Assembly (NCBI GenBank): GCA_025531455.1 | Contig: JAMYHL010000016.1 | Span: 372,001 to 436,000, forward strand | Direction: 5' to 3' | Length of the DNA stretch: 64,000 nucleotides | Source of the DNA: Apiotrichum sp. Y4204 | Lineage: Eukaryota > Basidiomycota > Tremellomycetes > Trichosporonales > Trichosporonaceae | Shown here: one piece after another, positions 11,110 to 23,297 of the stretch | Layout of the letters: every line of letters begins with the position of its first letter | Position numbering within the stretch: the stretch's first letter is position 1 | Made by a program: the position numbers and the translations under genes | Notes under the pieces: generated by a model | Told to the model about the DNA's origin: nothing | What the model saw: only the letters and a program-made list of their open reading frames with translations | The model's database searches: none

Positions 11110-14100
11110 CTACTTGGACGAGGTGCGGGACGCGATGAACACGCCGCCAATGACGACGCCGAGGAAGCCGATGGCCGCGGGCAGCGCGAGGTCCTTGGGG
11201 AGGACGCCGAAGAGGAGCTCCTCGGCGGCAGGCTTGGGTGCGGCAGCGACGGGCGCAGGCACGTGGGCGACGGGAGCCGGGACCGGGACAGGCTCGACGA
11301 CGGGCGCGGGCTTCTCCTCCTCAATGTTCGCGAGCTTGGGCTCGGGCTTGACCTCCTTCTCCTCGGGCTCGGCGGTGCGCTCGCGCTCGCGTAGTGCCTC
11401 ATCCCAGTTCTTGCCGCCCGAAAGGAAGAGCACGACGCGGTCGACCTTTTGTCCGCGGGCAATGCGGACAGCGTCGGCGACGTCGCCATCCGCAGTGATC
11501 TCAACAAGGTCACCGTCGTCGTCCGTGTACGACAGCGTGAACACCGACGGATCAGGAACGTACGCGGTCGGATCGCTTGGCGTGTCGAAGAAGGGGTCGG
11601 CCGACAGCTTGCCGTGCACAATGTCGTGGAGCGACTCAAAGTTGTCGTGGCGCGCCTGGAAGCGGTGCGTGCGGCCAGACGGCGTCTTAAACTTGAACAC
11701 ATATGTGCCGTCCTCGACCGGTACGGGGGCAAGGCTCGATGCCGCGCCCTGGCCCATCTCCGATGCGCTCTCGTTAATCACCGAGGCCGAGTCGCCGGGC
11801 ATTACCTCGGACATTGGCGAGGTGACGCTCGACAGCCCGCGAGCGTGCAGCGACTTGGACGGGCTCTCAGACGGCTGGTCGCTGGTGGAGATACCCGAAA
11901 CCGAGTCATCCTCGGGGGCGCCAGTGTTCAATGTGTCAAAGAACTTGCCCCACATCGGGCCCTCGGAACCGCGGTCCTCGCTCATCTGCTCTATCTGCTC
12001 CAATGTGGCGTAGGTGAGCTTAAGGACGTCGACGATGCCGATCAGGCGGCCGTCATCCTCAACCACAGGCAGGTTGAGGTAGTGGCCGTTGTGCATCTTC
12101 TTGAGCGCGTCTTGAATGGTCATGGTGGGCGGTGCAGTGTCCGGGTGAGGTGTCATGACACGGACGACGGAGCAGCGCGCCGAGTCGAGACCCGCAGCAA
12201 TCACACGGAGGACAATGTCCTTCGAGGTGAAGATACCAGCAATCTTGGGCGGCTGGTCGCGGTTGCTGCCGGCGGATATCATGCTGCCGTGGTTGGCCTC
12301 GATGACGCAGACGGCGGTGGTACGGCGCTCCTTCATCAGGCGGGCGGCCTCACGAACGGAAGTGCGGGGAGAGACAGTCGGCGGGGGGAGGCTCGTGTCG
12401 AGAACCGACATGACATCCGGCTGCGACATGCGCTCACGAAGAGCGTCAACGTACGCCATCATGGCCGCCGCCTGGGGGTTGGCTGAGAGTCCAGGGCCAA
12501 ATTCGGACTGCACGCCCGCGAGGGCGGCAGAGAGCTGGGTAGTGGCATCCGCACTGCGCTCGACCTTGCCGAGCGCGTCGTGGAACACCTTGGTGATGTC
12601 CAGGAGACCAACCACGTCGCCGTCCTCGTTACACACAGGGAGGTGGCGGAAGTGGCGTGAGACCATGAGCTGAAGTGCCTCCGTGGCGCTGGTGGTGTCA
12701 CGAGTAACCATAGGGTTGCGGGTCATGATCTGGGACACTGGTGTGCTGCGAGGGTCAAGGCCCTCGGCAGTGACACGGAAGGCGAGGTCCTTGGCAGTGA
12801 AGATACCACTGAGGCCCTCCTCCTCGTCGACGACAAGTACACAGTCGGTGCGCTTGGCGGCACAAAGCTGCGACGCGTCGGCGACGCTCATCCCCTCGGG
12901 CACAGTCAGAGCCGGGCTGGGACGGAGGCCGGCGACAGTGCCCTTCTGGGTCTGGCGCTTGCGGCGTCCAAACTTGGACTCGGGCTGCTGCTCCTGCTGG
13001 CCGCCGCGTCCGGGACGCTTGCGGGAGAGCTCATTCTCGATCTTCTTGCGCAGCGACTGGAGTTTGGATCCAAAACGACCAGTGGGAGAGCGTTTGAGGA
13101 GTGATTTCGAGTTGGCGGCCGTGATTTCGGCAATATCGTTTTTGGACACGGCAGAGTGGAAGCGTTTCAGTTCCGAGAGCGTGGGCGGGGGTTCGTCGGC
13201 AATGACATTAAGGTTTGAGGTTGATTTGTTTGTTGCGGCGAACCCGTCGGGAGTCGATTTGGATGCGGGAGGGGCAAAGGTGACAGACGAGTGTCGTTTG
13301 CCGTTGGCGCGCGAGTTGGAGGGGCGGGAGGGGATTAGCGAGGACGTCGACGCGGCGAGCGGGGAGAGCGAGTAGGGCGGTGTGTCGAGGGGTTTTTGGG
13401 TTGTGCGAGGCGGGGTTGATAGCACATAGCCCGTTTGTTTACCGTCCGAGTCGTCCATTGAGAGCGGTGGTGAGGGGTTCGGAGGAGTGGTTGTGGACGG
13501 AGCGGGGAACGAAGCGGGGAAAGTTTGAGCGCTGGACATGATGGGGGACGTTGGAGATGGCAGCAGCTGGGCAGCGTTTGGCAGTGGCAGTGGCAGCAGC
13601 AGTCACCGCTATGGGGATGGCTTTCGAGTAACGCAGAGAGAAAAAAAAAATGAGGAAAGGAGAGTAGAGTTACCGTGTCTGGGATGGGGGGGTGGCTATT
13701 GCACAGACACACAAGAGAAGGGAGAGAAGTAGTACAACGGGTTGTTCGATGTCTGACGGGACAAGAGTCAGGAAGCGACAGGGGGAGTTTGGAAAGAGGA
13801 GGGGGAGAGGTGGAGACGTGTGTTGCACAAGCCCCTTCTTATGGCGCTCTTTTTATTCCAGGACACGCTGCACCGAGATCGATATGTTCCGCGCGGCTCT
13901 GCACTGTATGCACTGAATGAATCGGACAGGAGGAGTGGAGAACAGAAAGGAGGGGTAGGAATGCACAATGCTCAGTGCTCTCGGCGGCGTTCGCGCCCGT
14001 CAACCTCCGAGGCGGCGTGCCTGTGTCGAACAATAGAGGGCAGTACCAAGATGATGGGAGACAATAGAAAACAGGCTGTTTCTGGGTGCGTGACGAAGCC

Positions 14101-14629
14101 CTTGGAATCGGGAGCAACGGAGCGAGCGCGGAACCGGAGCTAGAGGGACCGGCGTGGCCAGCTGCACACGAGACGCGGGGGAGTGATGGTGGGGACGGGG
14201 CTAGTGGTGGTGGGGACGGGTGGTGGAATAGTGTTTGGGTTTGGGGATGCCGGTGGGAAGGGGGATGGGGATGCCCACAAGAACAGCTGTATATGTCTTC
14301 TTCTCTAACCTCTCTTGTCCACATGCACGCATGCACGTGTATCCTTTTCCAGCAGCTCGCGCTGCTCTCGACTCATCAAGCCAAGAAGGACAAACAACAC
14401 ACTGTTCCCGGCTGCCGTTGCCGTTGCCGCTGCCCATGCTGTTCTGCTGCCCTGCTGCAATATTTTGCTCTCCTGGACTCACCTCATCTCGCCGATTCTG
14501 CCTTTTGCGCGTGTCGGCGCCGACGGGGCTGGCAAAGGAGCTCATCGAGGATGGAGATGGAGATGCGGGTGGTGGTGTTGGAGAGGGAGAGAAACGATGA
14601 TGACCGTTTGGGACTGGGATTCGGGACAT
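11110..14629 (-). CDS. CBS-domain and PB1-domain protein, tail-anchored
   Basis: Nucleotide-sensing scaffold type protein of the fungal CBS-PB1 (Mug70-like) family. A continuous frame 11110-13539 encodes 809 aa: a Ser/Pro-rich N-terminus, a basic linker (RKKIENELSRKR), four CBS motifs in two pairs (about residues 210-340 and 370-530), a PB1 domain (about 610-690, starting TYVFKFKTPSGRTHRF), an acidic Pro-rich linker and a single hydrophobic C-terminal helix (LPAAIGFLGVVIGGVFIA) that should anchor it in a membrane. A second in-phase first exon lies at 14483-14629 (49 codons ending RKRQNRRDE) and splices to 13056. This gives a shorter 697-aa form whose junction reads RRDE-SLRKKIE. From memory this arrangement fits relatives better than the long form, so both starts are reported. 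Confidence 0.88.
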
Positions 14630-15442
14630 TTGTGTAGTGTGCTGTCTCTGGGTGTGTTGTTGTTGGTTGGCTGCGAGTAAGGTTTTGATTTGATAGCGTG
14701 GTGGTGTGTTTTGATAGTGCGTGTGTGGTGGTTGCAGTGCGGTGGCAGAGGCGGAGGAGCAGAGAAGCTTGCTTCTCTTCAAAAGTGACACGAGATCAGC
14801 GGCGGCGACTAGCGACTATGAGCGACAATCAACTGCCGACTGCCGAGAGGGAACTGCGACTAATTCAAGGTGAGCTGAGCTTCTACGACACGCGTCCAGC
14901 ATGGGATTAAGAAGCAGACTCTGGCAGAGGGCCAGCAGGGGGAACAGATAATAAATACATAATCGCGTTTTGGAATCCACATCAGCTGTCCACAGTCTTG
15001 AACTAATCGCAGCAATACGAGCAACACTTCGCAAGGTGGTGTTGCCGTCATTCCACCACTTGCCCATGCGCTGTCCCTGCGAGCTGCCGAATCCAGCGCC
15101 GGGGGCGACGCGTCGGACGGACACGCGCACCTCAGGGACCTGAAGCGCCGAGAGGCGTACGCCTGCTCGGGATATAGCTGGTCTCAAGCTCTGGAGCCCG
15201 AAGCTGGCCTGTTAAGGTGTTAAGGGGGCCAGAGAGGCGCCAGCCATGGAGGGCCGCGGCAAAGGCAGGGAGGGACAAGGGACCAGGGCATATTATCAAT
15301 TCAGCTGCACCGTGAGAGGAATGACGTGTGTTTTGAAGGCAAGAGGATGCACCCCCCAAGTCAACAACAGCATCGTCAAGCGGTTGAAGGTCATGAACAC
15401 TATTCGATCATGTCTGCGGTCAATTCTACATAGTCCATCTAT
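14630..15442. promoter_or_regulatory. Upstream region of CBS-PB1 short form
   Basis: The region of 813 bp lies between the distal first exon of the CBS-PB1 gene and the 3' end of ALG3. Short open frames on both strands (for example 14816-15187 minus) show no domain or splice-consistent extension. Nothing else was recognised. Confidence 0.4.
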
Positions 15443-17127
15443 CTACTCCGTCTTGACCGCCTGTGGCCTCGTAGGCGCACGCGCACGCCACAGTCCGGCG
15501 AGCATCACCGCGTGGCAGAACGCGATCATGCCAGAGCTGCCCGCCGTGGCGGGGTATGTGTCCCACGCGCGCTCGAGCAGTGCCATGACGCCAATCCTGA
15601 GAGGTTAATGGATGCTCGAAACCTCTGCAGTCCCACTCACAGAACAGGCCACTGTCCCCACGCGCCGCCAAGGTAGAGCAGGAGCGGAAGCTGATGGAAG
15701 TACCACGCGTGGAACTGGTAGTGCAGGCTGCGCGCGAACGCCATGCCGATCAGGTTCGAGGTAAAGAGCACAAGAGGGATGTCTGGTAGGTCAGACTCGT
15801 CACAAACCCTTTACCTACGCTCAGAAGGGAAGGCGTTCCGCGGAACCGGAGACTGGGCCATCGCCCGCGGAGAGCGCAGGCCGCGGGAGAGAACACTGAG
15901 CGTGCCACCCGGGAACGGGCTCCAGCGGTACCACCCAAACGCGATGAGCACAATCACGTGGCCGGCAAGGAGCGCTGTCGCAAACTTCTTGGAGAGGAAG
16001 TGCTCTTCGGAGATAAACTTCCAGTTGACCGTCCACCTGTAGAGGAACTGGCGGGAGAAGTTGAAGGCAGAGACGTAGTATGCCTTGGCCAACTCGCGGG
16101 ACTCGAAAAAGTTGACTCCGGGAAGACCAATCTGGACGAAAGCGATGATGATAAGGCTGTCGACGACGCCGAGGAAGCCACGTCCTTGGAAGAGAATGAC
16201 GAGGAGACCTGGGAGGAAGAGCAGGATGTTCATCTTGACGCCGAGCGCGAGCCTGATGTCAGAGAGGCAATTAGCGTTCACATACGAATAAATGAAAGAG
16301 CCGACCTTCCACCAGCCTCCCATGAAGGCGAGGACGGAGGTGTAGAAGATCACCATCGCGATGGGGTCGTTGAACAGTCTGAGGAGATAGATTGAGTGTG
16401 AGCGCTTCGAGAGCACAAGTGGAATGAGAATCCACTGCGGAATGTGTCGCCGCCGGCCGGCGAGGTAGTAGATGCTGGCGATGAGAAGGAAAGTGGTGAG
16501 TTCAATAAGGAGGAAGATCCACTGCGCGGGGCGTTCCCGGCCATGAGCTGGGAGCAGGTTGTGGAACACCGTGTAAATGTAGAGATGAAGAGCGGGGTAG
16601 CTGGAGGTCAGTGGCTGTAGGTTACGAAGGTCAGGAACTACCTACACCAGGGGACCCGTCTCGCCTTCGATCTTGGAGTAGTCCTTCTCGCCAGACAGGA
16701 ACATGTCCACCTGCTGCATGTACGCGTCCCAGTCGATCTTGGTGTCTGCGTGTGAGGACATAAGTCATGTGAGTAACGAGGAGAAAAGAACAACCCAGCC
16801 GTTGAATATGAATGAAGAAAGCACCGTCTCCAGAGGGAAGGCACCCAACTTGTCGTCCCAACCACCTGTCCCACTCAACTCACAAGGAACCTTCAACACA
16901 ATCGCGGCACCAAGCAGTAGATTCCCAAACGCAAGCAGCCCCGCCACGAGGGGGAAGTATCGGCGGTCGGAGAGGAGCGCGCGCGCGACACCAAGCGGGT
17001 TGGAGATAATGTTGGCGGGCGTGAGGTCTACCGATTCTCGCGGCGGGGCTTCAACCGCACCAGTGGCGTCCACCGGGGCGGTCACGCCTGCCGTGGCTGA
17101 TGTCCGTCGCGGTCCCTTTCGCGCCAT
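15443..17127 (-). CDS. ALG3: Dolichyl-P-Man:Man5GlcNAc2-PP-dolichol alpha-1,3-mannosyltransferase
   Basis: Adds the first lumenal mannose to the lipid-linked N-glycan precursor in the ER. Six exons keep phase: 16884-17127, 16646-16745, 16286-16600, 15819-16252, 15641-15782 and 15443-15596 (462 aa, a usual length for the family). The diagnostic lumenal loop is present: [20 protein letters not shown] then [16 protein letters not shown]. Downstream are [11 protein letters not shown], multiple membrane spans and [24 protein letters not shown] split across two exons. The N-terminus is a short basic cytosolic tail. It is divergent from PMR1, which supplies Mn2+ and Ca2+ to the secretory pathway. 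Confidence 0.95.
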
Positions 17128-18155
17128 TAGAACTAGTGAGTGAGAGTGAGCTGAAGAGAGCTGTTAAAGAGATGTCTGGCGAGATGCACGCCGTACGTCG
17201 TCCTTTCCATCTTCCTGCCAGAGATGGACATCTCCGTCTCCGTGGTGACGTGGTTGGCTCACCCAGTCTTCACCGCAAAAGGGGCCCCGCATATCAGATG
17301 TGGCCCCCAAGAGCTGACTACGACTCAAAAGGCCGATGATCGTGCGCCACGTCACCCATAGTCACCCAACAACCCACTCTGGCCCACGGAACTACGGAGG
17401 TATGTGGACATCTAATCTATCGATCTATCGAATCTGCTTTTTTTTCTATCAAAATTATCAAATGTGCATATGTGCATACGCTGTACCATGCACCCACATG
17501 CGCTCTTTTTCACTCTCATTGTGATGGCTTCCGAGCGCGATGGACCGCATGCAGCCCAGGCTTATTATTATTAGATGACGTTCCTGGAACGGGATCATGT
17601 GGGGAGAGAGACTGAGCAGCGGGAGCAAACTGGCCGGGACTGCGGCACTGCTGGCGCTGGCGCCGGCTGCCCATCCGTTTCGGGGCCATGGCCATGCGGC
17701 CCAGCCGGCCAGCCGGCCCAGCTGACACATGAGAGCACATGAGCACATGAGCAAGCAGAGCTCACTGGCGAGTGCAAGTCGTCGGAGACCTCCAGGCTGG
17801 CAATCCTGGACTTTTCGAGCCCCTCTCCCCTTTCCAACGTGTCATCAAAGAGGGGTAGTCATCAAAGAACACACCATCCAACAGCATCTCAGAGACCACA
17901 TCTTTCTTCTCGCCTTTGCTTTGCTCATACCCTCCCAACACCCCACCCCGAGCACAAACATCGGCTGCAAGTCTCCGCCGACAGGACCACGGCCGTCATT
18001 CCCTCCGCTCCCGGTCCGAGATCGACGATCAAACTCTCCCACCCTCCTTTACTTCGACTTTCGGCTTTCGTCCAACATTGGTGTTCGCGTCTTGACATCT
18101 CATCTCCCTCTCAAGACCCGACCTAAACTCCTTTTTTCCCTTCCCTTCGGCCCCC
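17128..18155. promoter_or_regulatory. Shared ALG3/PMR1 intergenic region
   Basis: 1.03 kb between two divergent start codons. It includes an AT-rich segment near 17400-17480 and pyrimidine-rich DNA running up to the PMR1 ATG (about 17860-18150), typical of a fungal leader. No coding frame is supported. Confidence 0.5.
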
Positions 18156-21100
18156 ATGGCCGACCCCTCGCGCCGCGCATATCCGGCCGCGTACAAGCGG
18201 CGGGCCACTCCCCCAAGCTCTCGCCCCGACTCCCCCGGCGGGATGGCAAGCAGCCTCAGTGCGCGGGTCGCGACGCCGCCCCGCGAGCGCGGCCGCGACC
18301 CGTCCCCTGTGCCGCCGATCGACCCGCCGTCCGACGGCGGCGGATACGCGTACAGCACCACACTGCGGCGGTACTCGTCCCCTACGCGCACGCGCGGCAT
18401 GTCCATCGGCCGCGGACAGCGCTCGCCGAGCATCGAGCGCCGCTTTGGCGGCGCAGCGAACCCGTATGCGTACACGCCTGGCGCGCAGGTGTTTGAGGCT
18501 GAGCCGAGCACCATGGACAAGGTCATGGACTTTGTGCGCCGCGTCACGGGGCGGAATAATGAATATGAGGAGGTCCGCCAGGAGCACCACAAGGACGAGC
18601 CGACGCCGAGTGCCATCTATGCGCACAAGACTGTGGAGGTGAGTCAGGGCTGGGAAGGAGTGCATGGGAGGGGTGGTGAACAGACGGAGCGGTCGCGACA
18701 TACATGGAAATGAGCTGTGTAATTCTGTCGTTGCAGCTGGGCAATGTTGAGGGTGCATCTCCCCTCGCCCCCGTCCCAACACCATTCGATTCCTAAGGGC
18801 GACCACACGAACACCATGCTGACGTGCAGCAAACTATCGCGGACTTCCACACATCGCCCACCGCTGGTCTTGACCCGGCTGCTGTTCCCGCTCTGGTTGG
18901 GCAGTACGGCGGCAACGAGCTCGAAGTGCCGCCCGACGAGCCGCTCATGCTCAAGTTTGCCAAGCAGGTGTACGAAAACCCGCTCATCCTCCTTCTCCTC
19001 GGTTCGTCGGTCGTCTCCGCCCTCATGGGCAACTATGACGATGCCGGCTGTGTCGTCATTGCTGTCACGATTGTTTTGACTGGTGAGTAGGAGGCGAAGC
19101 GTGAACATCCTTCTATGGTGCTAACGCTGCAGTCGGTTTTGTCCAGGAACAACGCTCAGAAAAGTCGCTCGAGGCGCTCAACAAGCTCGTTCCTCATTAC
19201 TGTAATCTCGTCCGGTAAGTCTGGACTTAACCAAGTGGCTTAGGACACTGTTGACGTATCAGTGGAGGCCAGGCCCTCTCGCCTTTGGCCAACCAGCTCG
19301 TGCCCGGTGACCTCGTAACCTTTTCCGTTGGCGACCGTATTCCCGCCGATATCCGTCTTATCTCAGCCGTCCAGCTCGAGATTGACGAGAGCGCACTCAC
19401 TGGCGAGACCCGTCCGGCACGCAAAAACACGACCCAGTGTGAGCGCGGCGAAGGCGAGGATACCCACGGCGAGGGCGGCGGAAAGGCGCTCGGCGAGCGG
19501 CATTGCATGGCGTTCATGGGCACCCTTGTACGGAATGGTGAGCTACACAGCCGTTATGTTCCCGCTCACCCCAGGTCACGGATCGGGTATTGTTGTTGGC
19601 ACTGGACGGGAGACCGAGTTTGGCGTCGTCTTCTCGATGATGCAGGATGTGAGCCTTCAGGTGTCGAACTCTGCTAACCTCTCAGGTGGAGGAGAAGCGC
19701 ACTCCGCTGCAGCTGTCGATGGACGACCTCGCAAAGCAGCTTTCCATTGCCTCGTTCGGTGTCATTGGCGTTATTGTGCTCATCGGTGTCTGGCAGCGCC
19801 GCTCATGGCTGGAGATGTTCACCATCGGTGTGTCGCTCGCTGTGGCTGCTATCCCTGAGGGTCTCCCGATTGTCACGACCGTCACTCTTGCTCTTGGTGT
19901 TCTCCGCATGTCGAAGCGCAAGGCCATCGTTAAGAAGCTCCCGTCCGTTGAGGCTCTGGGTTCCGTCTCCGTCATATGCTCGGACAAGACCGGCACGCTC
20001 ACCAAGAACGAGATGACTGTCACCCACGTGTACACCATCGACGACCTGGTCGACCTCACCCCTCACCTCTCGGCTGCTTCGTCCCTTGGCCCCCGTCATC
20101 CCGATACTGTCAGCTTTAAGCCCTCGGCCGCGCTGCAGAAGACCGCCCAGGTCGGTGCCATCTGCAACAACGCGTTCCGCAACGAGCAGGGCATTAATGT
20201 CGGAAACTCGACCGAGGTGGCACTCCTTAACGTGCTGCCGATCCTGCGCGTCGACGATGACCGCCAGAAGGGCTTTGAGCGCAAACAGGAAGTTCCCTTT
20301 AACTCGGAGAACAAGACAATGTTCGTCAGCGGCTCGCTTCCCGGTGGCAGCGAGATGGTTTACATGAAGGGCGCGGTTGAGGAAGTCCTTGCCCGCTGCA
20401 AGTACTACTATGTCACCGACTCGTCGACGCCGAATCTGGACGACACGACGCGCAAGCTCATTATGGACACGGCGCTGCACGTTTCCAAGAAGGGTCTCCG
20501 CGTACTTGCTATGGCGTATGGCTTCCCGCGCGGCACGCTGGGCGAGGACGAGAGCCTTGTCTTCACCGGATTCCAGGCAATGATGGACCCGCCGCGCCGC
20601 GGCGTCAATCACGCGATTACGGCACTGCACTCGGCTGGCGTTCAAGTCGTGATGATCACGGGTGACTCGGAGCCAACCGCGCTGGCGATAGCGCGCGAGC
20701 TGGGTATGAAGGTCACGCCGTCGAGCGAGTCTGGCGGTGCCCGCTCTCTTGGCCACTCCAGCTGCATGCTTGGGTCCCAGCTCGACCAGCTCTCGGAGCG
20801 CGAGCTCGTTGAGATTGTCCCCAGTGTTACCGTCTACGCTCGCACGACCCCGCGGCACAAAATGTCGATCGTCAAGGCCTGGCAGATGCGCGGCGCCGTC
20901 GTCGCCATGACTGGTGACGGCGTAAACGACGCGCCGGCGCTCAAGATGGCCGATATCGGTGTTTCCATGGGCCGCTCTGGCACGGACGTCGCCAAGGAGG
21001 CGGCGGATGTGATCCTCGTCGACGACGACTTTGGCTCGATCCTCCCCGCTGTCGAGGAGGGCCGCTCAATCTTCTACAACATTCAGAACTTTTTGTCTTT

Positions 21101-21765
21101 CCAGCTCTCCACCGCGGTCGCCGCCCTCTCGCTCATCACGCTCTCGACAATGCTCCGTCTCGCGAACCCGCTCAACGCGATGCAGATCCTCTTCATCAAC
21201 ATCCTCATGGACGGCCCGCCCGCACAGGCTCTCGGCGTCGACCCCGCCCGCCGCGAGGTCATGAATCTCCGCCCGCGCAAAAAGGAGAGCAGCGTGCTCG
21301 GCCGCCAGGTCATTATGCGTGTGCTCTTCTCCGCCGCGATGATTGTGTTCGGCACTCTCTTCGTCTACGCGCACGAGCTGAGTGACGGCTCCATGAGCCG
21401 CCGTGACCAGACCATGGTGAGTGCTGACTTCTCTTGCTGCTCAGCACGATCACTAACTCCAGACCTTCACCGTCTTCGTCTTCCTCGACCTCGTATCCGC
21501 GCTGCAGAACCGTGGCGTCACGACCCCGCTGTTCCGCAACCGGATGCTCTTCCTGACAGTCTCGATTTCGTTCCTGTGCCAGCTGGCGCTCATCTACGTG
21601 CCGCTGCTGCAGCACGTCTTCCAGACCGAGGCGCTCGGCGCGCGCGACCTGCTCACGCTGCTCGGCCTCGCAGCGACCAGCATGGGTTTCCACGAGGTAC
21701 GCAGATGGTACGAGCGCAAGCTGGCAAAGGACGAGGTCATCGAGGAGCGCATGACCATGGCGTAA
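18156..21765 (+). CDS. PMR1: Golgi Ca2+/Mn2+ P-type ATPase
   Basis: Pumps Ca2+ and Mn2+ into the Golgi. Seven exons keep phase: 18156-18638, 18830-19082, 19133-19214, 19263-19537, 19575-19648, 19686-21416 and 21463-21765, giving 1066 aa. Motifs in order: [24 protein letters not shown] (actuator); PEGLP in M4; DKTGTLT phosphorylation site; [27 protein letters not shown]; and [15 protein letters not shown] in M6, where the Asn/Asp and the following Gln are the residues linked to Ca2+/Mn2+ selectivity in yeast Pmr1. The first exon codes for about 160 disordered Ser/Pro/Arg-rich residues before the conserved core, making it longer than the 950-aa yeast protein. Assignment to SPCA rather than SERCA rests on the short C-terminus and the M6 sequence. 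Confidence 0.96.
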
Positions 21766-22028
21766 GTAGTTCTAGAAATGCATCTGTTCGTACGCTTGCG
21801 GGGGGGAGTGGTGCACTGGGGATCGGCGAGCGTGGGAACAGATGTAAAGAAGTAAAGGAAGAGAATGAGGAACTGACAGACAGCGCCAGCAAGCCGCGCA
21901 CGCCGCGCCTGCCCGCCTCAATCCTCCACTCGACGCCCCGCCCCATCGCGCCCTAGGCCCTAGGCCGCGAATCAAGGACAGTAGTAGATAGAATAGAGTA
22001 TCCTGCATAATGTATCCTCTGGGCCAGC

Positions 22029-23297
22029 CTAGATGTCCTTCTGGGTCGCTAGCCAGGTCTTGTAGCGCTCCAGCGCCTCCTGGAACTCGGTCTTGTAGCG
22101 CTGCGGGTTAGTGATGTCCTAAGGGAAGAGGTACGATGGTATCAGACGGGGGTTGGTCCGGGAGGGATCCACATGGGCGGTCCTTGGACCGTCTACTTGG
22201 ATCCAATTAAATCCACCTAGATGATTCTTCGCCCGGGTTAAGATTTCTTCTTCTGCTCATTCACGTCGACCCAGTCACGACTTCTAACCCCCCGGCCGAC
22301 GCCGATTCTCGTCTCACTCACATCCTTCTCGGCCTGCGAGACACCCGCCCAGCGCTGGGCAGCGAGCTGCGCGACAACAACATTACGCTCCGTGACGGGG
22401 AGATCCTTCTTCTCGGCGTCGACCTGGCGCACGAGCTCTGGGCGGATCCCCTCGATAAACTTGAAAAACGGTGTCTGCGGCTTACCCGGATTTCCTGGGC
22501 GGCTCGCGAGCTCCTTCTTGGCGTGCAGCTTGCCTCCGGGGGGCACAACCTTCTTGCCGGTGTGCTTGCGGATGTTCTCGCGCTGCTCGGGCGTCAGGCC
22601 CTCGTACCACTGGCGGTACGCAGGCTTGTACGCTGCCGTCTCCTGCCGCGCCTTCTCATGGTACGGGTCCGTCTCGAGGAGCGACATCTTCTGCCACGCG
22701 GCGCTCGCTGACCGCGATACATCTGGCAGCGAGATATGCCCCTTTTCATTCCGCGGGAACGTGTCCCGGTGGGTGGCAAAGTACTCGCGGAGGAACTGGC
22801 CGAATGGGGACGTCGGCTTCTTCGGCGGGGAAGGGTACGCGCGCACCTCCTCGGCGAGCGCGCGCGCCGCCGCCTTAGCCTTACGCGCCTCGTCCTGTGC
22901 CCTGCTGGCCTTTACGTGCTCCTTGGCGAGTTTTCCCGCCTCGCGCTCCGCATCGGCCGCAGTTGTCTTTGCGAGAGCCGCGGCCTTCTTCGCTGCCGCC
23001 TCGGCCGTCTTGGCCGCGTTGGCTGCTGCGCGCTTCTCCGCCGCGGCGAGCTTGGCTGCCTCGGAGAGCTTGGATGCGCGCTTCACCGTCGGCGGGTATT
23101 CTGCCGTCAGTATCCCAGGTTAGATTGGATTGGGATCAGCCGACGGGGGCGGCTGACGCTCGAGGGGCGGCACTCTACCCCGCACGCTAGATATCGCACG
23201 TACCGCGGGGGACGGGGGCCGAGGACGCGAGCGCGCGCGCGGACACGAGGGTGGGGCGCGGCAGCGCGTGCGATAAGGTGCGGAGCGAGAGCGCCAT
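22029..23297 (-). CDS. Mitochondrial HMG-box DNA-packaging protein (Abf2/Gcf1-like)
   Basis: Likely coats and compacts mitochondrial DNA. Three exons. The first (23204-23297) ends inside a presequence (MALSLRTLSHALPRP, rich in Arg/Ser/Ala, no acidic residues). The next codes for a long Ala/Lys-rich helix (about 60 residues, probable coiled coil) and HMG box A (KKPTSPFGQFLREYF ... SASAAWQKMS ... YHEKARQE), then box B (KPQTPFFKFIEGIRPEL ... AAQRWAGVSQAEKD). A roughly 200-nt intron splits the last helix of box B (YKTEFQEALERYKTWLA). Coiled coil plus two boxes is the layout described for Candida Gcf1; yeast Abf2 lacks the coiled coil. Final stop at 22029-22031. Confidence 0.85.

Noticed and set aside
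12155..13375. Long plus-strand open frames opposite the CBS-PB1 gene
   Set aside because: They mirror codon bias of the real minus-strand gene and show no domain.
19803..20858. 351-codon minus-strand frame within PMR1
   Set aside because: Lies antisense to the conserved ATPase core, with His/Arg/Val-rich shadow composition.
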